Below are positions 25,217 to 40,200 of a stretch of 60,000 nucleotides of DNA, in pieces (within the stretch, counting starts at the first letter, position 1; each line of letters opens with the position of its first letter). Below the pieces are notes generated by a model, which saw only the letters and a list, made by a program, of their open reading frames with translations, searched no databases and was not told the origin of the DNA. The stretch spans positions 38,057,795 to 38,117,794 of the forward strand of contig NC_092670.1 in the NCBI RefSeq assembly GCF_964355755.1, in the 5' to 3' direction. This DNA comes from Antedon mediterranea (taxonomy: Eukaryota; Echinodermata; Crinoidea; Comatulida; Antedonidae). The translations under genes and the position numbers were made by a program.

Positions 25217-28200
25217 ATGTCATCTCAAGGGCCACAGAGACCGAGAAGGACTTCTCCATCTTGTGCTACAAAACCCCAGCCGATGCGAGCTACGCTTCCA
25301 TTTACTCTCAGGCAGGGTAGCCCAACACGTACTACTACTAGCATCAGCAATGGCAAAAGGGGCAGCCCTATTCCTTCACCAACACAGCCTTGTTGGGAAT
25401 CACATCGTGTTAAGTCACGAAGATCTCCAGACCATCGAACATCACCTGAAAGAAGTCCTAGTTCACCTTGTTTCAAAGGTTAGTTGTGTACCTGGTACAA
25501 TAAAGTTACTTTTAATAATATCAACAATTAATATTACTATTATTAGTAGGCCTAGGCCTAACATTAACAATCGTAAATAGCAACAATATGCTAGCTAGTA
25601 TAGGCCTATAGTAAGTAGTAGAGAGAAGGCTATATAGGCCTATGTAAGCCCTAGGTAGGGGGTAGGCTAGGCCTAAATATTTGATCAGTATTGTATGTTA
25701 TATATCAGTATTTCTTCAGTACAATCATACCAACCGGTCTGTTTGATGTTTTGATTTTTAACCCTACTATACGGTACAGATCTATTTGATTGTTGAGTGA
25801 TTTTTGTTTTGTGTGCATTCTTTCACAGCACTCCAAACAAGTTTATTTTATCGCGATCAAAATAAGTACAATCAAGACAATCTAACATACTATAGGATGC
25901 TGATCTGCGGAGGGTTTACTTGGGGCTGCGACACGATCAGTTCCATGTCTCTTACAGACACCACCGCGCCGCGGAGAATATCTACATACTACAGTACTGT
26001 TTTTTGCAGCGTAGTTCATAGCGTTTGGCAATGCGAGCTCGGTGTCCTGTTGTTAGATTGTGTTAATACTGTACAACTGATAACCGATTTCAAGTCCAAT
26101 TGATATTATTATCACATGATGATGATGATGTAAAACTCTACACTATCAATTTTTATGTGACAAAAAAAAGTGATGTGCCCATATATGGACATGATGATGT
26201 CATATCACTACAATATTTGGGCGCATCAAACTTGTTGTCAAACTAGTTTGATAGTGCATGTAGACAGAGCTTCTAGACTTCAAATTCAGAATTAAGTGGG
26301 GTTTCATACCAGATTCTTAATCACATGTGCAATAACTCTGCAACATGTTAAGTGCATGCTCAAGTTGGTGCCAACCTAGTTTAGACCCTGAACATTGGGA
26401 AATATGGGAAAATATGTTAAAAAAAATATATATTGATAGAAAAAAGTATACATCTGTTGTATTTCTTAGGGAAAAAACTGCAGCTAGTGAGAACTGTTTT
26501 TGGTGGTCATAACTAGGTTTCATCCCCCAATTGTTGATAATGATTAATAAGAGCTAGCCTACGATATTGCTTAATCTAGGCCTACTAATGAATTTATTAG
26601 TTGTAAATACTTGTACAATGATTATGATTACATTCTCGACATGGGTCTACTACAGTATCGCATTACATTGTGTTTTTTTTCAGAAATTTTCTAATTTTTA
26701 TCTCCACCAAACAAAAAATAAATCACTCCATTCAAATAGATAGTACCCCTAAATTGTTACGATTTGCGTCATTAACCATACAACAATGCATGCAAATTTG
26801 TCTATACTATAACTAAAATTTTCCTTGTCATTTGACTGTATCAACAACTGAACATAAATAATGGCAAAACTTGCAGTAGTTAATATACTGGTTGCAAAAA
26901 ATTTAACACTAAAAGATATAGAGTAGGTAACAGTACTTTTGCTATCCTTCCATTTGGTGCTAAACTATTGGAAATAGTAATGATAGTGTTAAAAATAGTT
27001 ACCGTATTCATAATTGATTAGGCTGTTGTTCTTGTTAAAGAGGACATTTGATGCAACTATTGCTGTAGATCTGATGTGTTTTTTTAGCACAGTGCCTAAC
27101 AACAATCAACCTGTTAACAATTTTACCATATTGTGGGTATGAAATAAGTCACCAATGTATATTTACTGTAATTGTTAAGATAGGAATTATAGTTATAACA
27201 TTAAAATGTCTTACAGTATTTGTATTTTAGTTTTCACGTTAAATATCATAGCGTAACATTTCACAATTTTAAGGTTTTTTTTTATTAAGCTTATTTTTCC
27301 TACGTAGCACAAGAGATTTCCACCAGATATCAATTGGAAAAAAAAAAGTGAAGTTAATTATTTACTATTATTATTTTTAATGTGGTTTTTTCTTCTTATC
27401 ATCGGGCCAATGTTTTTTTTTTAATCACATTCTCTCCCACTTTACAAAGAGTATGTTATTCTTATTACATTTACGGTATACATTTTATATAAGCAACAAT
27501 CTTTACATTGTTTCAATCAATTGTATTTAGTGTGTATATATTTTAGACAGCTGGTCCCTTTAGTTTGGTCCCTTAGACTAGAGTTGCTGGATTAAAATGC
27601 ACTAGGCGTGATGTGAGCAGAACGGTTGTTAATGTGCAATTGCCCGTGTTGTGTTACTTCCTGCCTTCTTCCACGCATCCATTCAATTTAATATGTGTTT
27701 CACTAGGTAAATTTTACAGTATTATTTTGTAAGCCGATGACTGATTGGTTTCAGAAAGCTTTTAGATTCTGTCTTAAAAGCTGATAAAATTTGTCTTTTT
27801 TAAAAAATTCTTTGTCAATTGAGATCTACTGTACATATCATTGATTGTTGTTTGGTATTCAGTAATGTTATTAATAATAATATATGAATTATTTATAATC
27901 GAAAATAAATTACTTGTTTTTTTTTTTAAATTTAATGTAGACATTGTATTACATACCACAATGTTACTTTGCACATATGCCAAGTTCAGATAACATTATG
28001 TACTGTAGATTCCATATGTATTAGTATACATATTTGTTTAGTTATTTTAAATTTAGTTTTTATTAAAGATTCAGTATATGCTACCCATAAACATTTATTC
28101 TAAACATCTAATCATGGCACAGAGGGTACCATCAGATCAGTAAGCTTTCTATGGGGTCTTCTTTTCATCCACTGTAAGGGATCTGCTCGTAAACAAATAA

Positions 28201-31200
28201 TATTGATTATGCTCACCAGATACAGGGATGGTATTAAATTTTGCAGTTATAAATTTGTTTTAGTTGTGATGCATTTTTGGAACAATATACAACATAAATA
28301 ACAACTAAAAAGAATGAAATAAGTAGATTAGTTGAAAGAAATTATTAATCCCTTTATTATTATGTTTATCTGTACCACTTTTTTTAGTTCAAATTTATTT
28401 GTCTATCGATTATGCGATAATGGTATTTCGAAATAAATATAAAAAATAAATGAATGAAATTATTATCAGCTGTACTACAAAATTTGTGTGACATTTCAAA
28501 ACATGATGAATATGCATGCACATGAACCACCAAGTAGAAAACATACGTCAGGCAAGTTTATCCTGGAATCCAAAATAATTGATGAATATATTAAAGATAA
28601 TATATTGTCTCCTGAAAATATTTTTTCCAATGTTTTTGTTGAATATGCCATTTTATTATTATTTTAAAGTCGCATAATAGTGACTTAGCAGTTTGACCAA
28701 AAATTGGATCGGAAAAAAAATATTTACCTGAAAAAAACTATTTAAAACCAAAAAATATTCAAATTGGCTGTGTGGCAGCCAATGAGTTTTTGGTTAAATT
28801 TAACTGTTTATTTGGGTATTGATAGAACCAATATTAAGTGATTTGGAGGAGGTTTGCGCAGGTTTTTTTTTTAGGTTTGTGCGATTTACACTGTGAAATC
28901 TGACATTTTACCCATAAAAGATGTTTTTCACCCAAAAAAACATGCCAACTTGTACAGCAATTCCGTTTTTTTTTTCATAAATTACCTGCTATGATAGTCC
29001 TGGTCATGATAGAACCAATAATAAGCCATTTGGAGGAGGTTTGCGCAGGGTTTTTTTAGGTTTGCGCTTGGTTTGCGCAGTTTAGCAATACCTGTACAGT
29101 TTATTTTATCATTTTATAATTGAAAATATAATTTTTCGTGTTTTGTTTTATAAACTTTGTTAGAATTACAAAATGGCAAATTCAAAGTCTGATTTTAAAT
29201 AAGCTTCATTTTTCATGTGACCAACATCTACTAATGAATGAATGAAATATCAATTAAACACATAATTGCATTAAATGGTGTATCATTTCCTAGCCTCAAA
29301 ATTGGAATTCAACCTTCATCAACAAAATGCTACCTTTCTTTCAGTTTCATTTCTAGTCACCAATAGAAAGTGCATAATAATTCAGTAGAGTTCATAAATA
29401 AGAAATAATAATTTGCATGTGTGATTTACAAAAACAATTTTTTTTATTTTGAATTTGATATTTGATTTCAGAAAGTGTTTATATAATCTTGATATACTAT
29501 AACTAATATTACAACAAAATCTATATTCGTTTTTTTATTATTTTTCCTGCACAACAATTTTGTAAAAGGATTTTGATTAAAACTTAATGTTAGTATTTTC
29601 AAGCATTTTTTGTGTGTGATATAGTACTGTAAAAAAGGTTGATAAGAAACAAGCCATTGAAAGGCTCTGAGGCTAATGATAAGGGTTGTTACCTCGGCAC
29701 AATAGACCATTATATATACATGCCAACATTTCAAAGTGAACAAATTGTAGGACCAGTCTAGTATAAGTACTGTATAATAACTTGGCCCACTTTTCCTAAT
29801 TGATCACAAACTATTAATTGTTTTTAAAAATACATAATTATTACACTTTTCATAATTGGTTGCACAATATTCATTGTTTAAAAAAAATATGTTACGGGCA
29901 TTACAGTACACTGTTAAATAATATACAGCAGTAGCTACAGGTAGTTTCCATACAGTAGTGCAGTGCAGACTGACTGTGGTTAACATCCGATATTGTTACA
30001 TAAAAGATGTCCTTGCAAACTGGTGGTACTGTATATTGAGGTGGGAAATACATACAATTTTTGTAGGAAGTATCACTAATTGGGTTAAAATTAAAATGAT
30101 GTGGCTTCCCACCCAGGGCACAAAAGACACTGTTAAATGATATTCTCTGGCCCTGTAGAATAGTAAAGCTCTGTCTATACTATCAAACTTTATGTGACAA
30201 AAAAATGTGATGTTCAAATTATGGTAGTGATTTGATTAAATATGGTAGTGACTGATATGACATCATCATGTCCATATATGGGCACATTTTTGTCACATAA
30301 AGTTTGATAGTGTCGACAGAGCTTTATTATGTGTCCATGATTTCTCACCTTGAATTTGAACTCTCTATGTTTACCAGATTACCAGTGAAGGCCTTTCACC
30401 TGAACTTAAACCTGTACTTCCTAGGAGAGATTTTGCAGTGAGTTTTATTATCCCTTCGAGTACCATAACTTTTTGTACTTATCTGTATGAATCTATAATT
30501 ATGAGTTCATCTTTGGCACACCAGGTGTTACAGCTTAACATGGCCTATCACAAAACTAAAAAGGGTCTACTACTATAGGCCTACAGTAGGCCCTATAGTG
30601 GCATATATAGCGTAGGAAATTTTGATTTATCATGGATGATGGTAAACCTAAAAACATACTAAGAATAATTTTTGCTGCAGTAGTACAGTTTTTAGTGGCT
30701 ACTGTAGTTGGCTTAAAAAATTTAATCATAAAAGAATTGTGGGAACTATCTGTGTTTATACCATCATAGGCACTAGTGGGCTTAATTACCCATTAGCCTA
30801 TCAAGAGATACACCCACACAGTAATAGCTAGCAAGGGGTACAGTAGTTCTGTATTATCATTTACCTCTATCATTAATCAATCTCAATGGCTCTATTTTTA
30901 TTTAGCACTATTTATTGTATGGCTTTAATATCATCTTTGATGTTATTGTTAGCATAGTGTGTTTATATTGTATAGACTGTCTCCCTGTGCAGTAAAAGAA
31001 AGTAATGTTTACCTGAATTAAGATGAATTTCAAATTTTATTAATTTGTTTTTTTTGTTTTACCTGATTCTCTGGCTGAATTTCAGTCAATGATTTTGGCA
31101 TGACTTCTCAAGGTCAGCCCCGGAGAATTTTACACACTTCATTATAATAGCACACACTTGTTTACAGAGTCATTCATCAAACTTCTACAACTCTGACCTA

Positions 31201-34200
31201 GGGATCATCTCAAATATTCCTATTCCTACTAAAACAGAATTTAGTTCTTTTGGGATACACTATTGTGTATAATATAATAAGTCCATGACTTTAATTAAAC
31301 CTTAATGATTAGAAAACCATGGTCAAAAATTTAAAACCAAAATGATTGTTTTAAAAATAAGTTGATTAATATTTTTATAAATTTTAATCTATTTTTCTTT
31401 GTTCAGATTGTGCTGTGCTGTGCTATAATTAGGTGTCATCGTCCAATGGGGAGTTTCCTCACTGGGCTGAGTAATGTAACAACTGGTGTTGTTTTAAATA
31501 GGAAAATAGTACAAAAAAGTTATGATAGAATGCGTTCTGTTGTTTAATGAAAATATAACTAAAAAGAACAGACATTTGAGAAAATCACACAGTATTGTTC
31601 AGCAGCTGCTGTACTACATCATTGCATCATTTTAGTGACATGACTACTAGTTGTAATATACTAGTGCATGTTGAAATTATAAGCAAAAAATGAGTGCCTT
31701 TTAACACATTCTTATTGAGGCCCTTAGAATCATCATACACTCTGAGATATGATTAACAAAAACAATATGAAAACATGCCTGCTGAGAACTGAATCTATTA
31801 GATACATGGGCACTTATTTATAATAAATTAGGCTTTATATGACAATCGTATTGTACAATTTCTCCATGTGCTTAAACAGTAAAATGCCAACCATCAAGTA
31901 GTGAGTTTCAATTTAATTTGCAGATGGATAGAGGCAAAAAATAACATAACATAATTTAAAGCACAAAAATGTGACTCAAGCAAACGTAACAAGGACTGCA
32001 AGATTATTATGTGAAGCTCTGTCTACACTATCAAATTTTATGATACAAAAAAAATGTGATGTGCCCATATATGGACATGATGATGTCATATCACCATATA
32101 TGGGCCTATCACTACAATATTTGGGCATATCACTACCATATTTGGGCATATCACTACCATATTTGGGCACATCACACTTTTTGATAGTGTAGACAGAACT
32201 TTAAAAATCATTCAGTTTTGCAGCTGCAAATGACACCAAACATTTTGTGTGCACTTGGCACAAAATGAAGAAAAATTACCCTCTGTATGAATAGTTTGTT
32301 CTCTGGGAATTCTATTGAAATGTTGAAGTTGTTTTGTTTCAGTGCAGATGGTCTATTGCCTTTGTGTGTTTTGTAAAATCACTCTTGCATGTCAAGTTTA
32401 ATCTAGGTTAATTTTATAATGTAGGAATACTAAGTTCAAATGCAAAGCGGGAAATAATTGTGATAATATATTTCCACGTATTGCTGTAATATAGTAGAGA
32501 TACATAATTTAGATTAGAAAATAACTGCTATGTAGCACTAGAAAATTATTAAACATTTATGTCGGTTTTGCAGTCAACATTGAGTTGTGGTGAATTGAAC
32601 GATTTTACAGAAATGGATTTTTATTTCAAAATAATGTAAATAATATTAATAAAGTGCAAGTTAAAATTAATAAAAATACAAAAACAATTTAAATTTTTGT
32701 CCTTGGTGTAAGTAAGCCTACAGTAGATTAAGAAATCAGCATAATACGTGCCCTGGGCCAGGTTGCATCAAGAACATGCGACTTTTCCATGTTTCCGCCC
32801 TTCAGTTAGCAACACTACCGTGTGAACAACGCTCGATAGAACAAACAAAAAAAAACGTCGCGTAAAAATGTATAAATATTAGTGGTATCAGTATTTTACA
32901 ACTTTAACAATTTCGACAATTTAACACAACTCGCTTTAACGTTACGTCGACTGGAAAACAGGTTTTATGTACATTTCCATTCCAAATATGGTTTCAATTC
33001 CTTGTACCTCTGCTATATTTCCACCCCCACTGTATGTTTCTCCTCTACCAAGACGGGTAAAGATAGGCCTACTTTATTATTCATAATTATTATTTATGGC
33101 AAATTAACACTTGTTTTTCAAAAAGGAAATAAAGTAACTGCAAACATTCTCAACCATATTTTTACTTCCTTTTGGAAACACACTGTGTACCGCAAACCTA
33201 CAGTACTGTACAAGAAATACCGATGATACTACAGTATTCTAATTTAACATTTTACCTAGTATAACATAAGTGTTCCAACTTGAACTTTGTGAATTGGCTA
33301 CTTCAAAAACAACTTTCGATATTACTGTACATTAGCTATAAGATTCAAGATTCAAGAAATTTTATTAGTCCACTTAATATTAGGATAACACACAGGCTTC
33401 TCAGATAGTTTTTGTAACAGTTGCTAGGAACTTAATTAAGATGTTGTAGAGTATAAACAGTTGTTTAGTGAAATCGCCATATGGGTTTGTAAATTTACTG
33501 GATATTTCTCACATGAACAATTATGGCTCGAAATAGCACTAGCCTAGAAGTAGCGGCCTACAATGTAAATAAAAAGTATTAACAAAAAACTATAATATGG
33601 GCTATTAAATATAGTTAGTTAATTTTATTTTGGGCTGTAAAAAATGATGTGTGGTGTGGCCGTGTCTTCCAAGTTAATGGTAGAGTTTCAGTTTCCAATT
33701 TGTTGTGGCTTGGAAAGCTTATTGTACTGTACTCTGTATCTGGTGATCTTTTTCCATTTTTGGCAGCATTTAAAAAATGAATGATATGATGATATATCAT
33801 TGTCATCCATAGAAAGAGTACAGTAAAATGGTTTAGTGATCTTTTGAGTTGTTTTGAGGTCTTTTATTATATTACCGTACTATATATTGGTTTCATCTTT
33901 AGCTTGCTACAGTTAGCTTCAGATTATATTTCAACCGATCACAAATGAAATTTAGTTAACTTATCTTTAGTTAGGAGCCTGTAATTTTGACCAGATACTG
34001 TAAAACCAAATACAAAATCACTTCCATGCGGGGTGTAAAATATGTATGTAATCGCAAAGATCAACTCTCATGCAAAGTCAATCTGCAGACAAATTAAGAC
34101 AAATATTAGCGAGTCTAGGCCCGGTTTGCTTCCATCTGTTATGTACCATAAATGCCAATTTAAACTAGTAGGAATGATTAATATGAAATGTGAACGAGAC

Positions 34201-37200
34201 CTGGGTATATGGCTCCATATCTCCACATGAGACTACTATATTAATGCTCATAGTGAGTTAATAATATGACCAACAGATTGCTGGCATACAATACTAGTAT
34301 GTATCAGTGCTAGAATAGCTAATGGAACAAGGCCATATACATGGCTGCAGTCGCGTGCTCAAGTTAGTGTTTACTGACCGACGTAGTGAGCTGTAGAGTC
34401 TTTTTTACATAGAAATAATCAATTCTTTCCTCAATTCGTTCCATCCAGAATTCATAGACCATGTTTCTGCTGCCAAAAATATACTGTGCTGTACTGTATA
34501 AATACATGTGCAGCAGAAACAGGTACATGTAATAAGACTTTTCAATTAAACATGTATGGTCATAAAATAACAAATTAAATGGTCAAATTCAACCAAAAAC
34601 AACACATAGACTGGCAGCTAATTTGACTTTTTTTTCAGGTAAATACAGTTTATTGTGTGACATTAAAATAATATGGCATATTCAACAACAAAAATGTTAA
34701 TTATTTTTCAGGGGGACAATATATCTTTAAAGTTTAAATCTAATTCTAAATTAAGAGTTGAAGACAACATAGAGATATTATAACTTACTATAATATCTCT
34801 ATGGAGAAAACAACCAACATTTCACTGTATGTAGTAAAATTATTTTGCAGACTAAATTTACATTATTATAATGACATTTTATTACTCATTTTATGGCAAT
34901 TTTCTTGTCTGTAGTTTTAATACACAGGTACCAGTAATGTCATCAACGTACAGTCTACTCTACTTTTAAATCCACATTGGATTGATTATTAAGACGCTTA
35001 ATTAACAATTTTTCTCTTTTCTATGTTGCTCATACTAGGTATCCCAATGAAAAAATTCAGATTAATTTTTTTACATTTTCTTTCAGTTAACCATAAAGAA
35101 CTTAATGTAATTAGCATTTTGCAATTTAAATGATTGAAATCCGATTACCCGTTCTAAAGTTATGGTTATTTAAAGTGGTAAAAAAATATACGATTTTTTG
35201 CCTAAAAATGGTGTTTTTTGCAGTTGAAATTGGAAGCATTTTTAAAAGGTTATAACTTTTACAATAATTAGTTAAAAGTTTTGAATTTTGTTAAACCTAT
35301 AGATATCACAGAGTTGTACAACTCTATTTTTTTTGGAGCCTCAACGAAACCTATTTTTTAAATTATTGGTCCGCAAAGTGGTAGGAAAGCATTTAACGCC
35401 CATTTTTGCTGGAATTCCCTAAAAAATGAAAAAACTGCAATTTTTCAATGATCTGTAACTTTTGAACTACTGTACTAATTCATTTAATTTTTTTTGTACT
35501 TGTTAGAATGTAGTGTATATTTCATTAATAAATATATTTTAGATGTGTATATGAAAAAAAAAATTTTTTTTAATGGTGAAATTTAAAATTATAAAAAAAA
35601 AATGAAAAAGTATGTTAAAAACGGTGTGTACTGTTTCCTTTCTTTTACACTAATTTTCGGTAAGTATAATTATTAGAATATTTTAATATACTTTATATTT
35701 ATAATTTCAATCATAAATACTATTATATATAACTTTTGAATACGTAAAACAAGATTTTAGGCCCATATGATTATGACACCAAATCTAAGCCGGGCTGCTA
35801 AGTAAGATATGCTCTTTTAAGGCAAACGCACAATATGGGTCAAAATAAACTCATTTAAAATAATCAATGTTAATTAAAACAATTAATTGTTTACCTGAAT
35901 AGTATATACAACATTATAAAAATTGTTTTCTTTTCGTATTATTACGTTATTAAATTGAAATACGGAGCTAAAGTTTAGGCCAAGTCACGGCTTACTCGCG
36001 ATCAGTAGTCGCTCCCGTTAAAGTATTTCGGTCGCAGTTAATGACTTTCGGTCGCCGTATACAGAGTCAAATGTAACGTTGGTAAATTAGCTTAATAAAT
36101 TTCCTCGGTACATTTTAACCTAACGCATTTGCATTGTATACTTGCATAATAAATCTTCCGCACATTACATCAATTTTAAGTTGTTAAATTAATGTGTAAA
36201 ACCAGATATTCTACGACGGAAAAGGACATGTCAATCTCCGACATCGCTGCTGTCACACATCTCGCGTCGAGCCGGTCGAACTCGAGCGAGGAAAACTAAA
36301 TAACGTGTTCAAAATATGGAACGTACCATTCGCTGATAGGGTGCATTAATGTATTTAACGGAAAACGCCACAACAAACACGCGCGTATTTTAGAGTACAA
36401 TATTTTACTCACTACAATATTCACCGGATTATAATGGTTGGATCTTTAAAATTTTGAACGGGATTTACGCCTCATGCACCATTTTAAAATGTAGTTCGCA
36501 CAATTACCATGCACAATACGTTTGTAAACTATGTTTTATCGATTTCAATGTAGATTTAGCTATAATTTAATACCAAAATCCATAATATTTTTCCATAAAC
36601 GGTGAATCAAAATTGGATTTTTGTCACAAAAATTGACTTTTCGTTACGAAAAACCTATTTATAGAAGACGATTTTCGTATCAAATTAAAGCTTATTTAAA
36701 GCCTGATAACATACAACAAAAATTAATCCGCTAGCTCCAATGGTAATCGTGCGATCGTGTTTTGAAAACTGATGGGGATTTTCCGATGAGGTTTTCAACG
36801 CGCGGAAATCGGCTCGACGGGATTTTAGAACCGTTTTAAAATCGCATTTTCTCGGCAACTAATTCATTAATTTTAATTATAAACACACTTATACATAGAT
36901 TAAAACAAGTACTTTCAAACAATATAAATTTTGTAAGTATTAATTAAGATTGAATACGATTTATTTAACATCAAAGTCATACTACTTTTTCGAATTTCGT
37001 CAATATTTCAAAAGTGATACCCCTCTGTGCGCTTTCATTGGGATACCTACTCATACGCACTAATTCTTATCGTAAGAATTCACAGATTTCAGAAACAGCA
37101 GGTTAAATATACTTTTCAAAACATTATTTGACCTTGTGTGTTTGAATATTTCCATAAAAGGTCATACACTATTACACATTAATGTCACTGGTTTAAGAAT

Positions 37201-40200
37201 ACTAAAAGAAAAATATGATGGTTTACTGTATACTGTATTAGTTTTGGGATGTGGGTTATTTGAGGAAGGGGAAGAAGATGGACGTAAAATACTGATGTTC
37301 TAATAAAAAGAACTTAACCAAAACTTTCACATATGTTCGATAGGATACAACAACAAAATAGGCCTTTAAAATTATTTTAAAAAATTATTTAAACACTGAG
37401 AACAAACAAATACTATTAAGTATTATGTACTGTGTTTTCAGTAGAATATTGTACAGTAATATTTTTCAAAAAAGCTGTATTACTGCAGTACTGTACGATT
37501 TACATGGTAAGTATCAATAAAAATCTGCAACAGAAACACAACTGAATTTCAATATACAGTAATTAGCTTGAAATGGTTGTCACAAAGCAATATGCCCTTT
37601 TTGTTTATGCTACACATTTACAGTAGGCTAGGCTAGGGTATTCAAATAATCAGTTTGCTATAAAAACAGCATTGATGAGTTGCACCTTTTATTGAAATTG
37701 CGCAGTTTAAATAGCTAACACAACAGAAATCGGATGATGCAGCCTCAATATACTGAGAATTGTATTTCATCAATAATTAGCCTTAATTATGAACGGCATG
37801 TTCAGGGAACATTTTCGCCAGTGTAGCATAGCAAAAACTATACAAAACAACCTTATTGCTATACATTTCTAAAATTGTGTAGCAAAAAATACAATACAAA
37901 ACTATGTTTCTCGACTAAAAAACAGTTTGATTAGCAATATTGCTAACAAAATTTTTTAATGAAATTTTTCCCTGCATGTTGGCTTTATGTACAATGAACG
38001 ACTCTGGCCAGTACATATCAATTGCCATTTAGGCTATATGGTAGAATTTTATTGGATGAGATGTATGGAAATGGTAAACCTTTTTTTTCCTTGACTAACT
38101 CGTTTCGTAGAAAAATGTGCGCTCTGTGCTCATCTTCATCATTCACGCTCGATCTACTGTAAGGGAAACACATTGTACTCTTAAAATAATAAAAAAATTA
38201 ATAATAATTTTTGTCAAACTAGTTTGATAGTGTAAACAGAGCTTTAAATGAACATGTTTGTATTTCTAGGTAAATTATACTCTATGAATATCACTGCAAT
38301 CAAGTTTCCAAGGATACTAAATAAGATGGGTTTTAATAAAGGAAGATAAATTGGACAATATAATGTATTAATAGCAAGCATACAATAAATTATAATTTTA
38401 TATTATTAAGGCAAAGGCCATAAATTACTGTACTGTTCTTTAATATTGTGTAATTATTGGTTTATCTAAATTATTGTGAAGTACAAAGATGTAATCAGGG
38501 AAAATTTTCATTTAAAAATTTTGTTTAGCAATATTGCTAATCAAACTGATTTTTAAGTCGAGAAACATAGTTTTGTATTGTATTTTTTGCTACACAATTT
38601 TCAAAATGTGTAGCAATAAGGTTGTTTTGTATAGCTTTTTGCTACGCTACACTGGCGAAAATGTTCCCTGGTAATAATATAATACTTTAATAGCTTTATC
38701 AAATTAAAAAATCAATAGCTTATAACGTGTTAACTTTACAAAAACTGTATGTATTTAAAAAAATTCTGTTTAGATTTAATTGTTCATATTTATTTTGCTA
38801 TTTTGAGGAGTCTCTGCTGTTTGGCATCACTTGCTGAACAGTAGTTTGTCACTCTAGTAATTAGTAGTAGTTTAATAGCTCTATTATTACTATACTACTG
38901 AAAATCACGACTAAAAATAAAATACTTTTAAAATGTTAGCACCCTTACAAACAAACATAATGTTTATCATAATTTAAATATGAAATGGCATTAAAACCGA
39001 TGACAAGGTCTTTTAATAAGTAAAATGCATGCCAGCCCTAGGCTATAGGATTCTGACTCAATTTCAGCTCTTGCTGCTGCTATTCTGGGCTTATTTGTGC
39101 AGCTTTTGGTACTACTACTACCAGCCTAACTTTGGTCAAATAGATCAGGTCACATCACACTATGTGTTGCTTGCTTGGGATATATTTCATCAAACTATAA
39201 ATCTGAAATGCATCTTAATTATATATTGACATTTAAAATTTAAAACACCATGACTTGCCTTTTAAATTATCATTACATTACAGCAATGGCACTATTGCTG
39301 TATTTATTATTTTTATTATTATTATTATTATATCAATATTTATAAAGCGTCCGAGGTACAAAATCAAAGGCGCTGGGCATGTTAGTGGTCGAAAAATGAG
39401 TTTTGAGCAATTTTTAAAATATGTGTCAACAGAAGAGCAGTGTTTAATTTGTGGGGGGAATGAATTCCAGAGTGTGGGTGCTGCAAAAGAAAACGATCTA
39501 TGACCAAGTTAACATTAAATGGGAACAAAAAACGCAAAAGATACAATTAACCTAACCAAATATGAACATTTGAGTGGAAGAGAAAATGATTTTTTGTAGA
39601 GCAATTTTCAGTATCAACTTCACCGTGTGTTACAAAAAAATACCATGAAAAACCGCAAAAGATCACTACGGTATACCATTTTACTACAGTATTTAATAGT
39701 AATACTCTTTCTATGGATGATAATGATATCATTATACAACCAAATATGAACAACCACCAAATTTGAAACCAAGTTTATTTTTAGTGTATAAAGCTGCAAG
39801 GCCGACCTTCGTTTATAAACAACTACCGAAACGTTTTCAATCATTTCTTGGAGTTTTTCTTTAGCCATGTCTTCGTACATGTACATAATCCTACCCGCCT
39901 ACTTCAGTATACCGGTAATCACATCCATGGTCTGATAATGTTTTTATGGTCTGTTCTGTACAGGTCAAACAAAATTTATGGATTGCTTGAAAGGCGATAA
40001 TAAGATCAATAAAATGAAAGTATAAACTAAAGATCCTGTTGAGTTTATATAGTATTAAAACTTTAAAACCTGCCACTTATCATTCTATGGTAAACTGGCG
40101 TTGATTTATGATGTCCAGATGTATGTTTATTTATGTGGTGTTTTGGTTGAACAATTGTAATATAATAATAATTGTAAAGCTCTGTCTACTATTACCAGTA